Shown piece by piece: positions 16,479 to 28,386 of a stretch of 64,000 bases of DNA. Under the pieces are notes generated by a model that saw only the letters and a list, made by a program, of their open reading frames with translations, searched no databases and had not been told where the DNA came from. The number at the start of each line of letters is the position of its first letter. Position 1 is the first letter of the stretch. The stretch is from Jatrophihabitans sp. GAS493 (lineage in GTDB: Bacteria; Actinomycetota; Actinomycetes; Mycobacteriales; Jatrophihabitantaceae), in the NCBI RefSeq assembly GCF_900230215.1, contig NZ_LT907982.1, forward strand, positions 3,763,568 to 3,827,567. The letters run 5' to 3'. Both the position numbers and the translations under genes were made by a program.

Positions 16479-17372
16479 ATGGCACGGTCAACTCCGGCGA
16501 ACCGGAGACGCTCGCTGATCGGCGCCCACGTAAGTGTCGGCAAGGGCCTGGTGAAGGGCGGTCTGGCCCGGGCCGAGGAGCTGGGAGCCGAACTTGTCCA
16601 GGTTTTTGTGGGCAATCCCCGCGGCTGGGCCGACCCGAAGGTGGACCCGGTGGCTGACGAGCTCTTCCGCGTCACCGCCGCGGATCGTGGCATTGCCGTC
16701 TTCGTGCATGCGCCCTATCTGATCAACTTCGGCTCTCCGTCGCCGCAGACCCTGCACAAGTCCTCGGCAGCGTTGGAGTTCAGCCTGCGCCGGGCGATGG
16801 CGATAGGAGCCCGCGGCGTCGTCCTGCACGCCGGTTCGGCGGTACTGGGTAATCGCTGGGAGGACGCAATGGCCCAGGTGCAGGCGGCCGTGCCCCCGCT
16901 GGTGGAGCAGACCCTCGGCAGCCAGGGCGGCACCCAGTTGCTCATCGAGCCGACGGCCGGTGGTGGCGGAGCACTGGCCTCAGACCTCCCCTCCCTCGCG
17001 GCCTACCTTGACCTGCTGGGACGCGACGAGCGCATCGGGGTCTGCCTCGACACCTGCCACCTACACGCCGCCGGCCACGACCTGTCGTCGGAGAAGCAGA
17101 TGAGCAGCGTGCTGCGCTCCGCCCACAAAGTGGCCGGGGTCGGCGGTGTCGGGCTGATCCACGTCAATGACAGTCGCGATCCGGTCGGCTCCAAGCGGGA
17201 TCGGCACGCCGCACTCGGGGCTGGAAGCATCGGCCTCGACGCGTTCAGCGCGCTCTTCAGCACTCCCCCCAATCGGGGCGTTCCGCTGGTCGTCGAGACG
17301 GCGGAGTGCGATCACGCCGCCGATATCGCGCTTCTGAAGAAGCTTCGCTCCGCCGCCACCGGCGCCCGCTGA
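16479..17372 (+). CDS. nfo: Deoxyribonuclease IV (AP endonuclease)
   Basis: 297 residues, a TIM-barrel AP endonuclease incising abasic sites in base-excision repair. Metal-site motifs are seen: IGAHVSVGKG, HAPYLINF, VLHAGS, LLIEPTAGGG, GVCLDTCHLHAAGHD, IHVNDSRDPVGSKRDRH and VETAE. The ATG at 16479 has AGGTAGGG 8 nt upstream; the long in-frame extension overlapping the kinase gene is spurious. Confidence 0.93.
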   Translation: MARSTPANRRRSLIGAHVSVGKGLVKGGLARAEELGAELVQVFVGNPRGWADPKVDPVADELFRVTAADRGIAVFVHAPYLINFGSPSPQTLHKSSAALEFSLRRAMAIGARGVVLHAGSAVLGNRWEDAMAQVQAAVPPLVEQTLGSQGGTQLLIEPTAGGGGALASDLPSLAAYLDLLGRDERIGVCLDTCHLHAAGHDLSSEKQMSSVLRSAHKVAGVGGVGLIHVNDSRDPVGSKRDRHAALGAGSIGLDAFSALFSTPPNRGVPLVVETAECDHAADIALLKKLRSAATGAR

Positions 17373-17448
17373 GTCGTTCGTCCGTCGTTCGTCCGCCGAT
17401 CGGACCGCTGCTCCGGCTACCCCTCAGTCGCAAGCCGGTGTCAGCGGC

Positions 17449-18470
17449 TTACGAGTGGCTCAGGAGCGGTCGAAGCACTTCGATGGCCCGGTCGACGTCG
17501 TCGTCGCCGATATCCAGATGCGTCACCAGGCGTAGAAAGGCCGGACCGAGTGCCGAGACCAGCACTCCCTGAGCCCGAGCCTGAGCGGCGACCTCAGCCG
17601 CACCCGGGGCGTGCAACACAACGATATTGGTTGGTGAAACCGCGTTCTCGCCACCGAGGGCGGTAGCCAGCCGCTGGGCCCGGGTGTGGTCCTCGGCCAG
17701 CCGTGGGATGTTGTTCGCCACCGCAAAGCGTCCGGCCGCAGCGATCAGGCCGACCTGGCGCATGCCGGCTCCGTAACGCTTTCGCCAGACTCTGGCCTGG
17801 GCGATCAGCTCACCGGAGGCCACCAGTACTGACCCGATCGGTGCCCCCAGCCCCTTGGATAGGCAGACGGAGACGGTGTCGAAACCGGCGGTCAGTTCGT
17901 GCAGTGGGGTACCGGAGGCGACGTGTGCGTTCCACAGCCGGGCGCCATCCAGGTGCAGCCCGAGCGAATTCGCCTTGGCCAGCTCCACCACGGCTTGCAC
18001 CTGATCGGCCGGCTGCACTGTTCCGCCACCGAAATTATGCGTATTTTCCAGGGCAATCGCCGCGGTTGAGACGAGGTACGGGCCGGCATCCGGGGTGATC
18101 AGGTCGGCCACCGCGTCGGCGTCCAGACGGCCGCCATCGGCCCGCCAGGTCCGGAACGTGATTCCGGAGAAGACAGCGGCGGCGCCGAGTTCGGCCCGGG
18201 CCACATGGGCCAGGCTGTCGCAGACCAGTTCCTGCCCGGGTGCCACCAGCAGGCGCATCCCGAGCTGGTTGCCCAGTGATCCGGAGGCTACGAAGAGCCC
18301 GGCCTCGAAGCCGAGCAGATCGGCGACCTCGGCCTCAAGCGCGTTCGCCTCCGGATCGTCGCCGTAGACGTCGTCGCCCACCTCGGCGGCGAACATGGCC
18401 TCGCGCATCTGCTGCGTCGGACGGGTGACGGTGTCCGAACGGAGGTCAACCGGCCGTGAACCCGACGGCA

Positions 18471-18471
<1 letters not shown>
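17449..18471 (-). CDS. ltaE: Low-specificity L-threonine aldolase family protein
   Basis: 340 residues, fold-type I PLP enzyme cleaving L-threonine/allo-threonine to glycine and acetaldehyde. The start VDLRSDTVTRPTQQMREAM, HLDGARLWNA and SVCLSKGLGAP with K206 as the PLP lysine are diagnostic. Its ATG overlaps the aroG stop (TGATG), so translation is coupled. Beta-eliminating relatives share this fold, so exact substrate is unproven. Confidence 0.9.
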
Positions 18472-20109
<1,638 letters not shown>

Positions 20110-20193
20110 GTGGCTGACATCGTCTTCATCCTCCTGACGCTCGCAACCTTCGGGTTGCTGGGCCTCTGCGCGCGGGGGGCCGAGCGGCTGTGA
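20110..20193 (+). CDS. Small membrane peptide leading the kdp operon
   Basis: A 27-residue ORF from GTG 20110 to TGA 20193, with GGAG 7 nt upstream, a good ribosome site. The product is one transmembrane helix ([18 protein letters not shown]) followed by a positively charged ARGAERL end. The stop overlaps the kdpF start (GTGA), so it is translationally coupled to the Kdp pump. Its length resembles KdpF but the sequence differs, and true KdpF follows at once. Similar unnamed peptides seem to precede kdpF in other actinobacteria (from memory). A role as a second small Kdp subunit is conjecture. Confidence 0.72.
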   Translation: MADIVFILLTLATFGLLGLCARGAERL

Positions 20194-20279
20194 GCATCGC
20201 CAATATCGCCGGCCTGGTCGTCGCGGTAGCGCTGGTCGTCTTCCTCATCGTCGCCCTGCTCTTCCCGGAGCGGTTCTGA
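20190..20279 (+). CDS. kdpF: K+-transporting ATPase subunit KdpF
   Basis: 29 residues: one hydrophobic helix and the characteristic LLFPERF C-terminus. It stabilises the KdpFABC complex. GTG start at 20190 overlaps the preceding stop; its TGA overlaps the kdpA ATG (TGATG). Confidence 0.88.
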   Translation: MSIANIAGLVVAVALVVFLIVALLFPERF

Positions 20280-21940
20280 TGAGCGACACCACGGCCGGAC
20301 TGATCTTCCTGGGCTCCCTGATCCTGGCCCTGGCGCTGGCGCACCGACCCCTGGGCGACTACATGGCCCGAGTCCTCACCAGCACCCGACACAGCCGCCT
20401 CGAGCGGGTGATCTACACCGGAGGCGGGATCGACCCCGAGGCCGATCAGACCTGGAGCCGTTACCTGCGCTCGGTGCTGGCCTTCAGCCTGGTGTCAGTG
20501 CTCTTCCTCTATGGCTTCCTCCGCCTGCAACACCACATCTGGCCGCCGTTCGCAGTGCCGCCGATGAGCACCGACCAGGCTTTCAACACTGCGGCCAGCT
20601 TCGTCACGAACACCAACTGGCAGAGCTACTCCGGTGAGAGCGCGCTGGGCTACCTCGTGCAGATGGCCGGCCTGGCTGTGCAGAACTTCACCTCGGCGGC
20701 GGTCGGGGTCGCCGTCGCGGTGGCCCTCGTCCGAGGATTCGCGCGGAGCAAGACCGACCGCTTGGGGAACTTCTGGGTCGATCTGACCCGGATCAGCCTG
20801 CGCATCCTGCTGCCGCTCTCGTTCGTCGCTGCGATCGTCTTCGTCGGCGCCGGGATGATCCAGAACCTGCATCACTACGTGGACGTGAACACCCTCACCG
20901 GCTCGACGCAGACGATAACCGGAGGCCCGGTGGCCAGCCAGGAGGCGATCAAGGAGATCGGCACCAACGGCGGCGGCTTCTACAACGCCAACTCAGCCCA
21001 CCCGTTCGAGAACCCCACCGCCTGGACGAACTGGCTCGAGGTCTTCCTGCTGCTGGTCGTCTCGTTCTCACTGCCCCGGACGTTCGGGCGGATGGTCGGT
21101 GACCTGCGGCAGGGGCGGGCGATCGTCACCGTGATGGCGATCCTCGCGATCGGCAGCGCACTGCTCAACGTCGGCTTTCAGGGGGCGCACCACGGCACCG
21201 TCCCAACTGCCGTCGCAGCCGCCACCGAGGGAACCGAGACCCGCTTCGGCGTGGCCGACTCAGCCGTCTTCGCCTCGGCCACGACGCTCACCTCGACCGG
21301 GGCCGTAGACAGCTTCCACGACAGCTACACCAGTCTCGGTGGCGCGGTGACCCTGGTCGACATGATGCTCGGTGAAGTCGCGCCCGGCGGCACCGGCTCC
21401 GGCCTCTACGGGATGCTGATCCTGGCCGTGCTCTCCGTCTTCATCGCCGGCCTCATGGTCGGGCGAACGCCGGAGTATCTCGGCAAACGGCTCGCAGCGA
21501 GGGAGATCAAGTTCGCTTCGCTGTACATCCTGACCACCCCGGCCATCGTGCTGGTCGGCACGGCGATCGCGATGGCGATGCCGGCCCAGCGGGCCGCGAT
21601 GCTCAACTCCGGACCGCACGGACTATCCGAAGTTCTCTACGCATTCACCTCGGCTGCGAACAACAACGGATCGGCCTTCGCCGGCCTCTCGGTGAACACG
21701 CATTGGTACAACACCGCGCTCGGACTGGCCATGCTGCTCGGTCGCTTCCTGCCGATGATCTTCGTTCTCGGCCTCGCCGGCTCCCTGGCCCGGCAGCGGC
21801 CGGTGCCGGAGTCAGCCGGAACACTGCCCACCCACCGACCGCTCTTCGTCGGCCTCGTCTCTGGCGTCACGATCATCGTGGTCGCCCTCACCTACTTCCC
21901 GGCGCTGGCGCTGGGACCGCTCGCAGAAGGACTGCACTGA
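20279..21940 (+). CDS. kdpA: K+-transporting ATPase subunit KdpA (K+ channel-like)
   Basis: 553 residues, polytopic membrane protein carrying the K+ selectivity filter. Family motifs: [19 protein letters not shown] (first filter loop), [21 protein letters not shown], and [19 protein letters not shown]. It hands K+ to KdpB. Start and stop both overlap neighbours by TGATG. Confidence 0.96.
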   Translation: MSDTTAGLIFLGSLILALALAHRPLGDYMARVLTSTRHSRLERVIYTGGGIDPEADQTWSRYLRSVLAFSLVSVLFLYGFLRLQHHIWPPFAVPPMSTDQAFNTAASFVTNTNWQSYSGESALGYLVQMAGLAVQNFTSAAVGVAVAVALVRGFARSKTDRLGNFWVDLTRISLRILLPLSFVAAIVFVGAGMIQNLHHYVDVNTLTGSTQTITGGPVASQEAIKEIGTNGGGFYNANSAHPFENPTAWTNWLEVFLLLVVSFSLPRTFGRMVGDLRQGRAIVTVMAILAIGSALLNVGFQGAHHGTVPTAVAAATEGTETRFGVADSAVFASATTLTSTGAVDSFHDSYTSLGGAVTLVDMMLGEVAPGGTGSGLYGMLILAVLSVFIAGLMVGRTPEYLGKRLAAREIKFASLYILTTPAIVLVGTAIAMAMPAQRAAMLNSGPHGLSEVLYAFTSAANNNGSAFAGLSVNTHWYNTALGLAMLLGRFLPMIFVLGLAGSLARQRPVPESAGTLPTHRPLFVGLVSGVTIIVVALTYFPALALGPLAEGLH

Positions 21941-24123
21941 TGGTGCGCACACTCAATCGCTCGGTCAGCCACGTGACCCAGACCCACCCCGACGAACGGC
22001 AGGCGGCCAAACCCACGGGCTTCTTCAGCTCCGGTCTGCTCGACCCGGCACTGCTGCTGCGGTCGCTCCCGGACGCCCTGGTCAAGCTCGATCCACGCAC
22101 GCTCTACAAGAATCCGGTGATGCTGATCGTCGAGATCGGCGCCGTCTTCACCACCGTGCAGGCCGCCGTCCAGCCCTCGGTCTTCGGCTGGCTCGTCGTC
22201 GTCTGGCTCTGGCTCACCGTGCTCTTCGCCAACCTCGCCGAGGCGGTGGCCGAGGGACGGGGCAAGGCCCAGGCCGACGCCCTGCGTCGCGCCAAGACCG
22301 ACGCCGTAGCCCGCCGCCTGATCGATCCCGGCGACTTCACCGGCGCCGAGGAGCGGATCGCCGCTGCTCGGCTGCGGCAGGGCGATCGGGTCGTCTGCGA
22401 GGCGGGCGATCTGGTTCCCGGCGACGGAGATGTCATCGACGGGGTGGCCAGCGTCGACGAGAGCGCGATCACCGGCGAGAGCGCGCCCGTGATCCGTGAG
22501 AGTGGTGGGGACCGCAGCTCGGTCACCGGCGGGACGACCGTGCTGTCAGATCGGATCATCATCCAGATCACGCAGAAGCCCGGTGAGAGCTTCATCGATC
22601 GGATGATCAGCCTGGTCGAAGGCGCCACCCGGCAGAAGACTCCCAACGAGATCGCCCTCAACATCCTGCTCGCCTCGCTGACCGTGATCTTCCTGCTGGC
22701 GACGGTGACGCTGCAGCCACTGGCCATCTTCGGCAAGGCAAACGCGCCTGGCATTCCGAGTTCGGCCGCCTTGGACAACAACGGAGTCACCGGCATCGTG
22801 CTGGCGTCACTGCTGGTCTGCCTAATCCCGACCACGATCGGCGCGCTTCTCTCAGCGATCGGGATCGCCGGGATGGACCGGCTGGTGCAGCGGAACGTGC
22901 TGGCCATGAGCGGGCGGGCGGTCGAGGCGGCCGGCGACGTGAACACCCTGCTGCTCGACAAGACCGGCACGATCACCCTCGGCAACCGACAGGCGGCCCG
23001 CTTCGTCCCGCTCGGTTGCGAAGATGCCGAGTTGGCCGATGCCGCGCAACTCTCCTCGCTGGCCGACGAGACACCGGAGGGGCGCTCGGTCGTGGTGCTG
23101 GCCAAGGATGAGTACGGCCTGCGCGAACGCCAGCCCGGTGAACTCGCCCACGCCGTCTTCGTACCCTTCACCGCACAGACCCGGATGAGCGGGGTCGACC
23201 TCACCGACGCCGCGGGTCGAACGATTCGACGGGTTCGCAAGGGCGCCACCGGCTCGGTGGCTGCCTGGGTCCGCGACAACGGCGGAACGGTGCCCCCGGA
23301 GATGACCGCGATCATCGAGCAGATCAGCGCCGACGGCGGCACTCCGCTGGCGGTGGCCGACCAGCAGCAGACGCAGGCGCCGCAGGTCCTCGGCATCATC
23401 GACCTCAAGGACGTGGTCAAGCCGGGAATGGCCGAACGCTTCGCCGAACTGCGCCGGATGGGTATTCGCACAATCATGATCACCGGCGACAATCCGCTGA
23501 CCGCCAAGGCGATCGCGGACGAGGCGGGAGTCGACGACTTCCTGGCCGAGGCGACGCCGGAGGAGAAGATGGCGTTGATCAAACGCGAACAGGCCGGCGG
23601 CAAGCTCGTCGCGATGACCGGCGATGGCACCAATGACGCACCCGCCCTGGCTCAGGCCGACGTCGGCGTAGCCATGAACACCGGCACCTCCGCCGCGAAA
23701 GAGGCGGGAAACATGGTGGATCTGGACTCGGACCCGACGAAACTCATCGAGATCGTGGAGATCGGCAAGCAGCTGCTGATCACCCGCGGGGCGCTGACCA
23801 CCTTCTCTATAGCCAACGACGTCGCCAAGTACTTCGCCATCATCCCGGCGATGTTCGCGGCGCTATACCCGGGCCTGGACCGGCTCAACATCATGCGCCT
23901 GCATTCGCCGGAGACGGCCATCCTGTCGGCCGTCATCTTCAACGCGTTGATCATCGTGCTGCTCATTCCGTTGGCGCTACGCGGGGTGCGCTACCGCCCG
24001 AGCTCGGCCAGCCAGATGCTGCGGCGAAACCTGGCGATCTACGGCGTCGGTGGGGTCATCGCGCCGTTCCTCGGCATCAAGCTCATCGACCTTCTCATTC
24101 AGTTCATTCCAGGAATCAGGTAA
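21940..24123 (+). CDS. kdpB: K+-transporting ATPase subunit KdpB (P-type ATPase)
   Basis: 727 residues, the ATP-hydrolysing subunit. Motifs: [15 protein letters not shown] (actuator TGES), [12 protein letters not shown] with the phosphorylated D340, and [19 protein letters not shown]. The ATG at 21940 overlaps the kdpA stop. Around 45 N-terminal residues before the first helix are longer than in E. coli KdpB; a shorter start is possible but the TGATG coupling favours this one. Confidence 0.96.
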   Translation: MVRTLNRSVSHVTQTHPDERQAAKPTGFFSSGLLDPALLLRSLPDALVKLDPRTLYKNPVMLIVEIGAVFTTVQAAVQPSVFGWLVVVWLWLTVLFANLAEAVAEGRGKAQADALRRAKTDAVARRLIDPGDFTGAEERIAAARLRQGDRVVCEAGDLVPGDGDVIDGVASVDESAITGESAPVIRESGGDRSSVTGGTTVLSDRIIIQITQKPGESFIDRMISLVEGATRQKTPNEIALNILLASLTVIFLLATVTLQPLAIFGKANAPGIPSSAALDNNGVTGIVLASLLVCLIPTTIGALLSAIGIAGMDRLVQRNVLAMSGRAVEAAGDVNTLLLDKTGTITLGNRQAARFVPLGCEDAELADAAQLSSLADETPEGRSVVVLAKDEYGLRERQPGELAHAVFVPFTAQTRMSGVDLTDAAGRTIRRVRKGATGSVAAWVRDNGGTVPPEMTAIIEQISADGGTPLAVADQQQTQAPQVLGIIDLKDVVKPGMAERFAELRRMGIRTIMITGDNPLTAKAIADEAGVDDFLAEATPEEKMALIKREQAGGKLVAMTGDGTNDAPALAQADVGVAMNTGTSAAKEAGNMVDLDSDPTKLIEIVEIGKQLLITRGALTTFSIANDVAKYFAIIPAMFAALYPGLDRLNIMRLHSPETAILSAVIFNALIIVLLIPLALRGVRYRPSSASQMLRRNLAIYGVGGVIAPFLGIKLIDLLIQFIPGIR

Positions 24124-24129
24124 CCAGCC

Positions 24130-25014
24130 ATGTCCTCCGCCTTCCGGTCGGCCTTCGCCGCCCTCCGAATGCTGCTCATCTTCACCGTCATTCTCGGCAT
24201 CGCCTACCCGCTGGCCGTGACCGCGCTGGCTCAATTGCCGGGGCTCAGGCACCAGGCCGACGGCTCACTCGTCAGTCATGACGGCCGGGTCGTCGGATCC
24301 AGCCTGCTGGGGCAGAACTTCCTGGATAAGAAGGGCAATCCGCTGCCGGCCTACCTGCAGCCGCGCCCATCGGCGGCCGGTGACGGCTATGACCCGACGG
24401 CTTCCGGGGCCAGCAACCTCGGTCCGGAGTCGATCGTGGACACGCTGCCCAACCCAGCGGTCAAGGATGACTCCGGCACCCAGAGCCTGCTGACCCGGGT
24501 CTGTTCCCGCAGCCTGGCCGTCGGGCGGTTCAACGGGGTCAGCGGCGCCCGCCCGTTCTGCACCTCCGACGGCGTCGGCGCGGTGCTCGGTGTCTTCTGG
24601 TCCGGACCCGGGTACCAGGGCCACGTGACCCGAGTCGTCAGCCTCAACCAGGTCGCACCGGCAGTGCCGTTCCTTCAGCAGTACCAGGGGGTTCGCATTG
24701 AGGACGCGACCTTCGGCGCTGACTACAGCCACGCCCAGGTGATCGCGATCCGGGGTGAGGCCCCAGCCGACCCGGCGGTGCCGGCCGACGCCGTAACCGC
24801 CTCGGGCTCGGGGTTGGACCCAGAGATCAGCCCCGCCTTCGCGAAGATCCAGCTGGCCCGCATCGCCGCGACCCGCGGCATCCCCGCCAGCGAGGTCGCC
24901 CAGGTGGTACAGGCGCATACGACGGGGCGCGACCTCGGGTTCATCGGGGCGCCCAAGGTGAATGTCCTCGCGGTGAATCTGGACCTCGACCGGCGCTATC
25001 CGGTGAAGGACTGA
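24130..25014 (+). CDS. kdpC: K+-transporting ATPase subunit KdpC with a large insertion
   Basis: 294 residues against about 190-200 in typical KdpC. The N-terminal helix and GSSLLGQNF start, and the C-terminal block SGSGLDPEISPAFAKIQLAR followed by VNVLAVNLDLDRRYP, are canonical. Between SNLGPES (about residue 101) and residue 218 there is an extra extracytoplasmic segment with two cysteines, C125 and C144, which could form a disulfide. Base composition does not differ, so it is a lineage insertion rather than a recent join. KdpC assists ATP binding to KdpB. Confidence 0.93.
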   Translation: MSSAFRSAFAALRMLLIFTVILGIAYPLAVTALAQLPGLRHQADGSLVSHDGRVVGSSLLGQNFLDKKGNPLPAYLQPRPSAAGDGYDPTASGASNLGPESIVDTLPNPAVKDDSGTQSLLTRVCSRSLAVGRFNGVSGARPFCTSDGVGAVLGVFWSGPGYQGHVTRVVSLNQVAPAVPFLQQYQGVRIEDATFGADYSHAQVIAIRGEAPADPAVPADAVTASGSGLDPEISPAFAKIQLARIAATRGIPASEVAQVVQAHTTGRDLGFIGAPKVNVLAVNLDLDRRYPVKD

Positions 25015-25015
25015 G

Positions 25016-27673
25016 ATGGACGGCGGCGCCGCGGCGACCCCGGTGCGGCAGACTGGGCAGATGCCCACCGAGGTGCAGTCACCGCCGGAGCGTTCACCGC
25101 AGACCGCCGGTGACCGACTGCGGGGCACGCTGCGGGTCTATCTCGGCGCCGCGCCCGGCGTGGGCAAGACCTACGCCATGCTCGAGGAGGGGAATCGCCG
25201 CCTCGAGCGGGGGGCCGACGTCGTGGTCGGCTACGTCGAGACACACGGACGGGCGCACACCCTCGATGCGATCGCAGCACTGGAGGTAGTCCCCCGCCGT
25301 CAGGTGCGCTACCGCGACCGGGTCTTCGAGGAGATGGACGTCCCGGCGATCCTGGCCCGCCATCCGGAGGTAGTACTGGTCGACGAGCTCGCGCACAGCA
25401 ACGTCCCGGGCTCGGCGAACGCCAAACGCTGGCAGGACATCGAGGCTCTGCTCGCCGCCGGGATCGACGTGCTCTCCACCCTGAACATCCAGCACCTGGA
25501 CAGCGTCAACGATGTCGTCGAGAAGGTGACCGGCGTACCGCAGCGGGAGACCGTTCCCGACGCCGTGGTGCGCCAGGCCGAACAGATTCAACTCGTCGAC
25601 CAGACCCCAGAGGCACTGCGGCGACGGATGGCCCACGGCAATATCTACGCCGCCGAGAAGGTCGACGCCGCGCTGTCGAACTACTTCCGCGCCGGAAACC
25701 TCACCGCCCTTCGCGAGCTGGCCCTGCTCTGGGTTGCCGACCGGGTCGAGGAGGGGCTGCAGCGCTACCGCACCGAGCATGAGATCGCCGAACGCTGGGA
25801 GACCCGCGAACGGGTAGTGGTGGCGCTCTCCGGTCGCGCCGAGGATGCCGTCCTCATCCGCCGGGCGGCCCGGATCGCCGCCCGTACCGGTGGTGCCGCG
25901 CTCTCGGTCGTGCACATTGCCGGCTCCGATGGCCTGCTCGGCGCCGACCCGACGGCTCTGACCAGCCAGCGGGCGCTCGCGGAGTCACTCGGCGGCAGTT
26001 ACCACGTCGTCCGCGGCGATGACCCGGCCACCTCGCTGGTCGAGTTCGCCCGGGCGGTGAACGCCACCCAGCTGGTGCTCGGCGCCTCCCGTCGCCCGCA
26101 GTTGCGAGCCCGGCTCATCGGGCCCGGTGTCGGTGCCCGGCTGGTGCAGCTCTCCGGGGACATCGACGTCCACATAGTCCCCCACAACACACCGGACTCA
26201 CCCGGCGCATCTCCCCGCTTCGCCGCCCCGGGCTGGCTGGTCGCGCTGCGTCCGTCGGGCCGCCGAGCAGTCGCCGGCTCCGCCCTGGCGGCCGTTCTGC
26301 TCACCCTCTGCACGCTGCTGCTGTCTGCCGAGCGGACCCGGCTCAATCTCATCTCGGCGGTGCTCATCTTTCTGCTGGTGACGGTGGCCATCTCCACCTA
26401 CGCCGGGGTGCTGGTCGCCGTGGTCTCGGCCGTGGTCGCCTCGGCACTGCTGAACTACTACTTCACCCCTCCGCTTCATCGCTTCACGATCAGTGAGCGG
26501 AACAACGCCCTGGCCCTGGCCGTCTTCGTGATCGTGGCGGTGGTGGTGGCGGTGCTGGTGGACCGGGCCGAGCGGCGCCGGCGCGAGGCGACGCGGGCCG
26601 CCGCCGAGGCCAATACGCTGGCCGCCGTCGCCGGGAGTGTCATCCGCGGCGACTCGGCGCTGACGGACCTGCTGGGTCAGTTGCGGGAGATCTTCGGGAT
26701 GCGGGCGGTGGCGCTGCTGGAGCGCGTCGACGGGCAGTGGCGACCGGCCCGCTCCGTCGGGCCGCAGCCGCCGCAGACGCCCGAGGAGGCTGACGTGCTG
26801 GTGACCGCGGATGAGACGACGGCGCTGGCCATGGCCGGACCCGTGCTGCGGGCCGATGACCATCGCGTCCTGCGCGCCTTCGCGATCCAGGCCGCGGCGG
26901 CGCTGCACACCGAGCGGCTGGCCAGCGAGGCGGAGCAGACCCAGCCCCTGCGTGACCTGGACCGGACCCGCACGGCCCTGCTGGCCGCTGTCAGCCACGA
27001 CCTACGCACTCCGCTGGCCGGGGCGAAGGCGGCGGTGAGCAGCCTCCGGGATCCGAGCGTCACGTTCTCCGAAGCCGATCGCCGCGAACTACTGGCCACC
27101 GCCGATGAATCGCTGGACCGGCTCAATCGACTGGTCGCCAATCTGCTGGATATGAGCCGGCTGCAGGCCGGTGCGATGGCCGTGCACCGGGTACCGGTGG
27201 AGGCCGAGGACGTGATCGCGCTGGCCCTGGACAGCGTCGGCCCCGCCGCCGACCGGGTGCGTGTCGCCGTGCCGCTGACCCTGCCGCCGGTGAGCGCCGA
27301 CCCCGGCCTACTGGAGCGGGTACTCGGCAATCTGCTCGAGAATGCGCTGCGCATGGCCGGCGGCGCGACGATCGCCGCGAGTACCCGCGCGGACCGGGTC
27401 GAGCTGCGCGTCGTCGACCACGGCCCCGGTTTGCCGAAGCGGGCTCGCGAGACGGCCTTCGCCCCGTTCCAGCGCTTCGGCGACACCTCGAACGTCACCG
27501 GCGTCGGCCTCGGGCTGGCGCTGGCCCGTGGCTTCGCCGAAGCAATGGACGGGACCCTCGAGCCGGAGGAGACACCGGGGGGTGGCCTGACCATGGTGGT
27601 CACACTGCGCGCGGCCACCCGTGATCGGCTGCCGCAGGCCCCGCCCCATCTGGCTGAGGGACTACCCGGCTGA
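25016..27673 (+). CDS. kdpD: Sensor histidine kinase KdpD
   Basis: 885 residues: N-terminal KdpD domain with P-loop YLGAAPGVGKTYAMLEEG and VDELAHSNVPG, a Usp-like domain (about 260-380), four transmembrane helices (about 410-520), a GAF-like region, HisKA with H661 in AVSHDLRTPLAGAK, and an HATPase domain (NLLENALRMAG, DHGPGLP, GVGLGLALARG). It senses K+ limitation and turgor and phosphorylates KdpE. AAGGA lies 5 nt before the ATG at 25016, one base after the kdpC stop. Confidence 0.95.
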   Translation: MDGGAAATPVRQTGQMPTEVQSPPERSPQTAGDRLRGTLRVYLGAAPGVGKTYAMLEEGNRRLERGADVVVGYVETHGRAHTLDAIAALEVVPRRQVRYRDRVFEEMDVPAILARHPEVVLVDELAHSNVPGSANAKRWQDIEALLAAGIDVLSTLNIQHLDSVNDVVEKVTGVPQRETVPDAVVRQAEQIQLVDQTPEALRRRMAHGNIYAAEKVDAALSNYFRAGNLTALRELALLWVADRVEEGLQRYRTEHEIAERWETRERVVVALSGRAEDAVLIRRAARIAARTGGAALSVVHIAGSDGLLGADPTALTSQRALAESLGGSYHVVRGDDPATSLVEFARAVNATQLVLGASRRPQLRARLIGPGVGARLVQLSGDIDVHIVPHNTPDSPGASPRFAAPGWLVALRPSGRRAVAGSALAAVLLTLCTLLLSAERTRLNLISAVLIFLLVTVAISTYAGVLVAVVSAVVASALLNYYFTPPLHRFTISERNNALALAVFVIVAVVVAVLVDRAERRRREATRAAAEANTLAAVAGSVIRGDSALTDLLGQLREIFGMRAVALLERVDGQWRPARSVGPQPPQTPEEADVLVTADETTALAMAGPVLRADDHRVLRAFAIQAAAALHTERLASEAEQTQPLRDLDRTRTALLAAVSHDLRTPLAGAKAAVSSLRDPSVTFSEADRRELLATADESLDRLNRLVANLLDMSRLQAGAMAVHRVPVEAEDVIALALDSVGPAADRVRVAVPLTLPPVSADPGLLERVLGNLLENALRMAGGATIAASTRADRVELRVVDHGPGLPKRARETAFAPFQRFGDTSNVTGVGLGLALARGFAEAMDGTLEPEETPGGGLTMVVTLRAATRDRLPQAPPHLAEGLPG

Positions 27674-28353
27674 TGAGGGTGCTGGTCGTCGATGACGAGC
27701 CACAGATGGTCCGTGCGCTGCTGATCAACCTGCGGGCGCGCGGCTACGAGGCCTCCGCCGCCGCCTCCGGGGCAGCGGCCCTGATCGAGGCGGCGAAGCA
27801 TCCGCCGGACCTGGTGCTGCTTGATCTCGGGCTGCCGGACATGGATGGCAGCGACGTCATCACCGGGCTGCGGGGATGGACCGCGGTCCCGATCATCGTC
27901 CTCTCCGGCCGAACCGGCGGGTCGGAGAAGGTGGCGGCGCTGGATGCGGGCGCCGACGACTACGTGACGAAACCCTTCGGCATGGACGAGCTGATGGCCC
28001 GGATGCGCGCGGTCACCCGCCGGGGCACCGCCGAGCCCGGTGGCACCGGGGCCAGGGTCCGGATCGGAGACCGCCAGATCGACCTGGCGACGCATCTGGC
28101 CCAGGCCGCCGACGGAACCGAGATACGCCTCACCAAGACGGAGTGGGCGCTGTTGGAGCGACTCATCCGCAACCCCGGAAAGCTGATCACGCAGCGCCAG
28201 CTCCTCACCGAGGTGTGGGGACCGGCCTACGCCGACGAGTCGGGGTACCTGCGCTTTCACTTCGGTCAGCTGCGCCGCAAGCTCGAGGCCGACCCCGCCC
28301 GACCCCGGCACCTGATCACCGAGCCCGGCCTCGGCTATCGCTTCGCCGACTGA
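27673..28353 (+). CDS. kdpE: Response regulator KdpE
   Basis: 226 residues, OmpR/PhoB type: receiver with acidic pair VVDDEP, D51 as phosphoacceptor (LLDLGLPDMDG) and K100, then a winged-helix DNA-binding domain (LTKTEWALLERLIRNPGKLITQRQLL, YLRFHFGQLRRKLE). It shares TGATG with kdpD. Expected to activate the kdp operon; no binding site is recognised here. Confidence 0.95.
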   Translation: MRVLVVDDEPQMVRALLINLRARGYEASAAASGAAALIEAAKHPPDLVLLDLGLPDMDGSDVITGLRGWTAVPIIVLSGRTGGSEKVAALDAGADDYVTKPFGMDELMARMRAVTRRGTAEPGGTGARVRIGDRQIDLATHLAQAADGTEIRLTKTEWALLERLIRNPGKLITQRQLLTEVWGPAYADESGYLRFHFGQLRRKLEADPARPRHLITEPGLGYRFAD

Positions 28354-28386
28354 ACCGACTGAACCGACCCGTCGGGGCTCGCGCGA

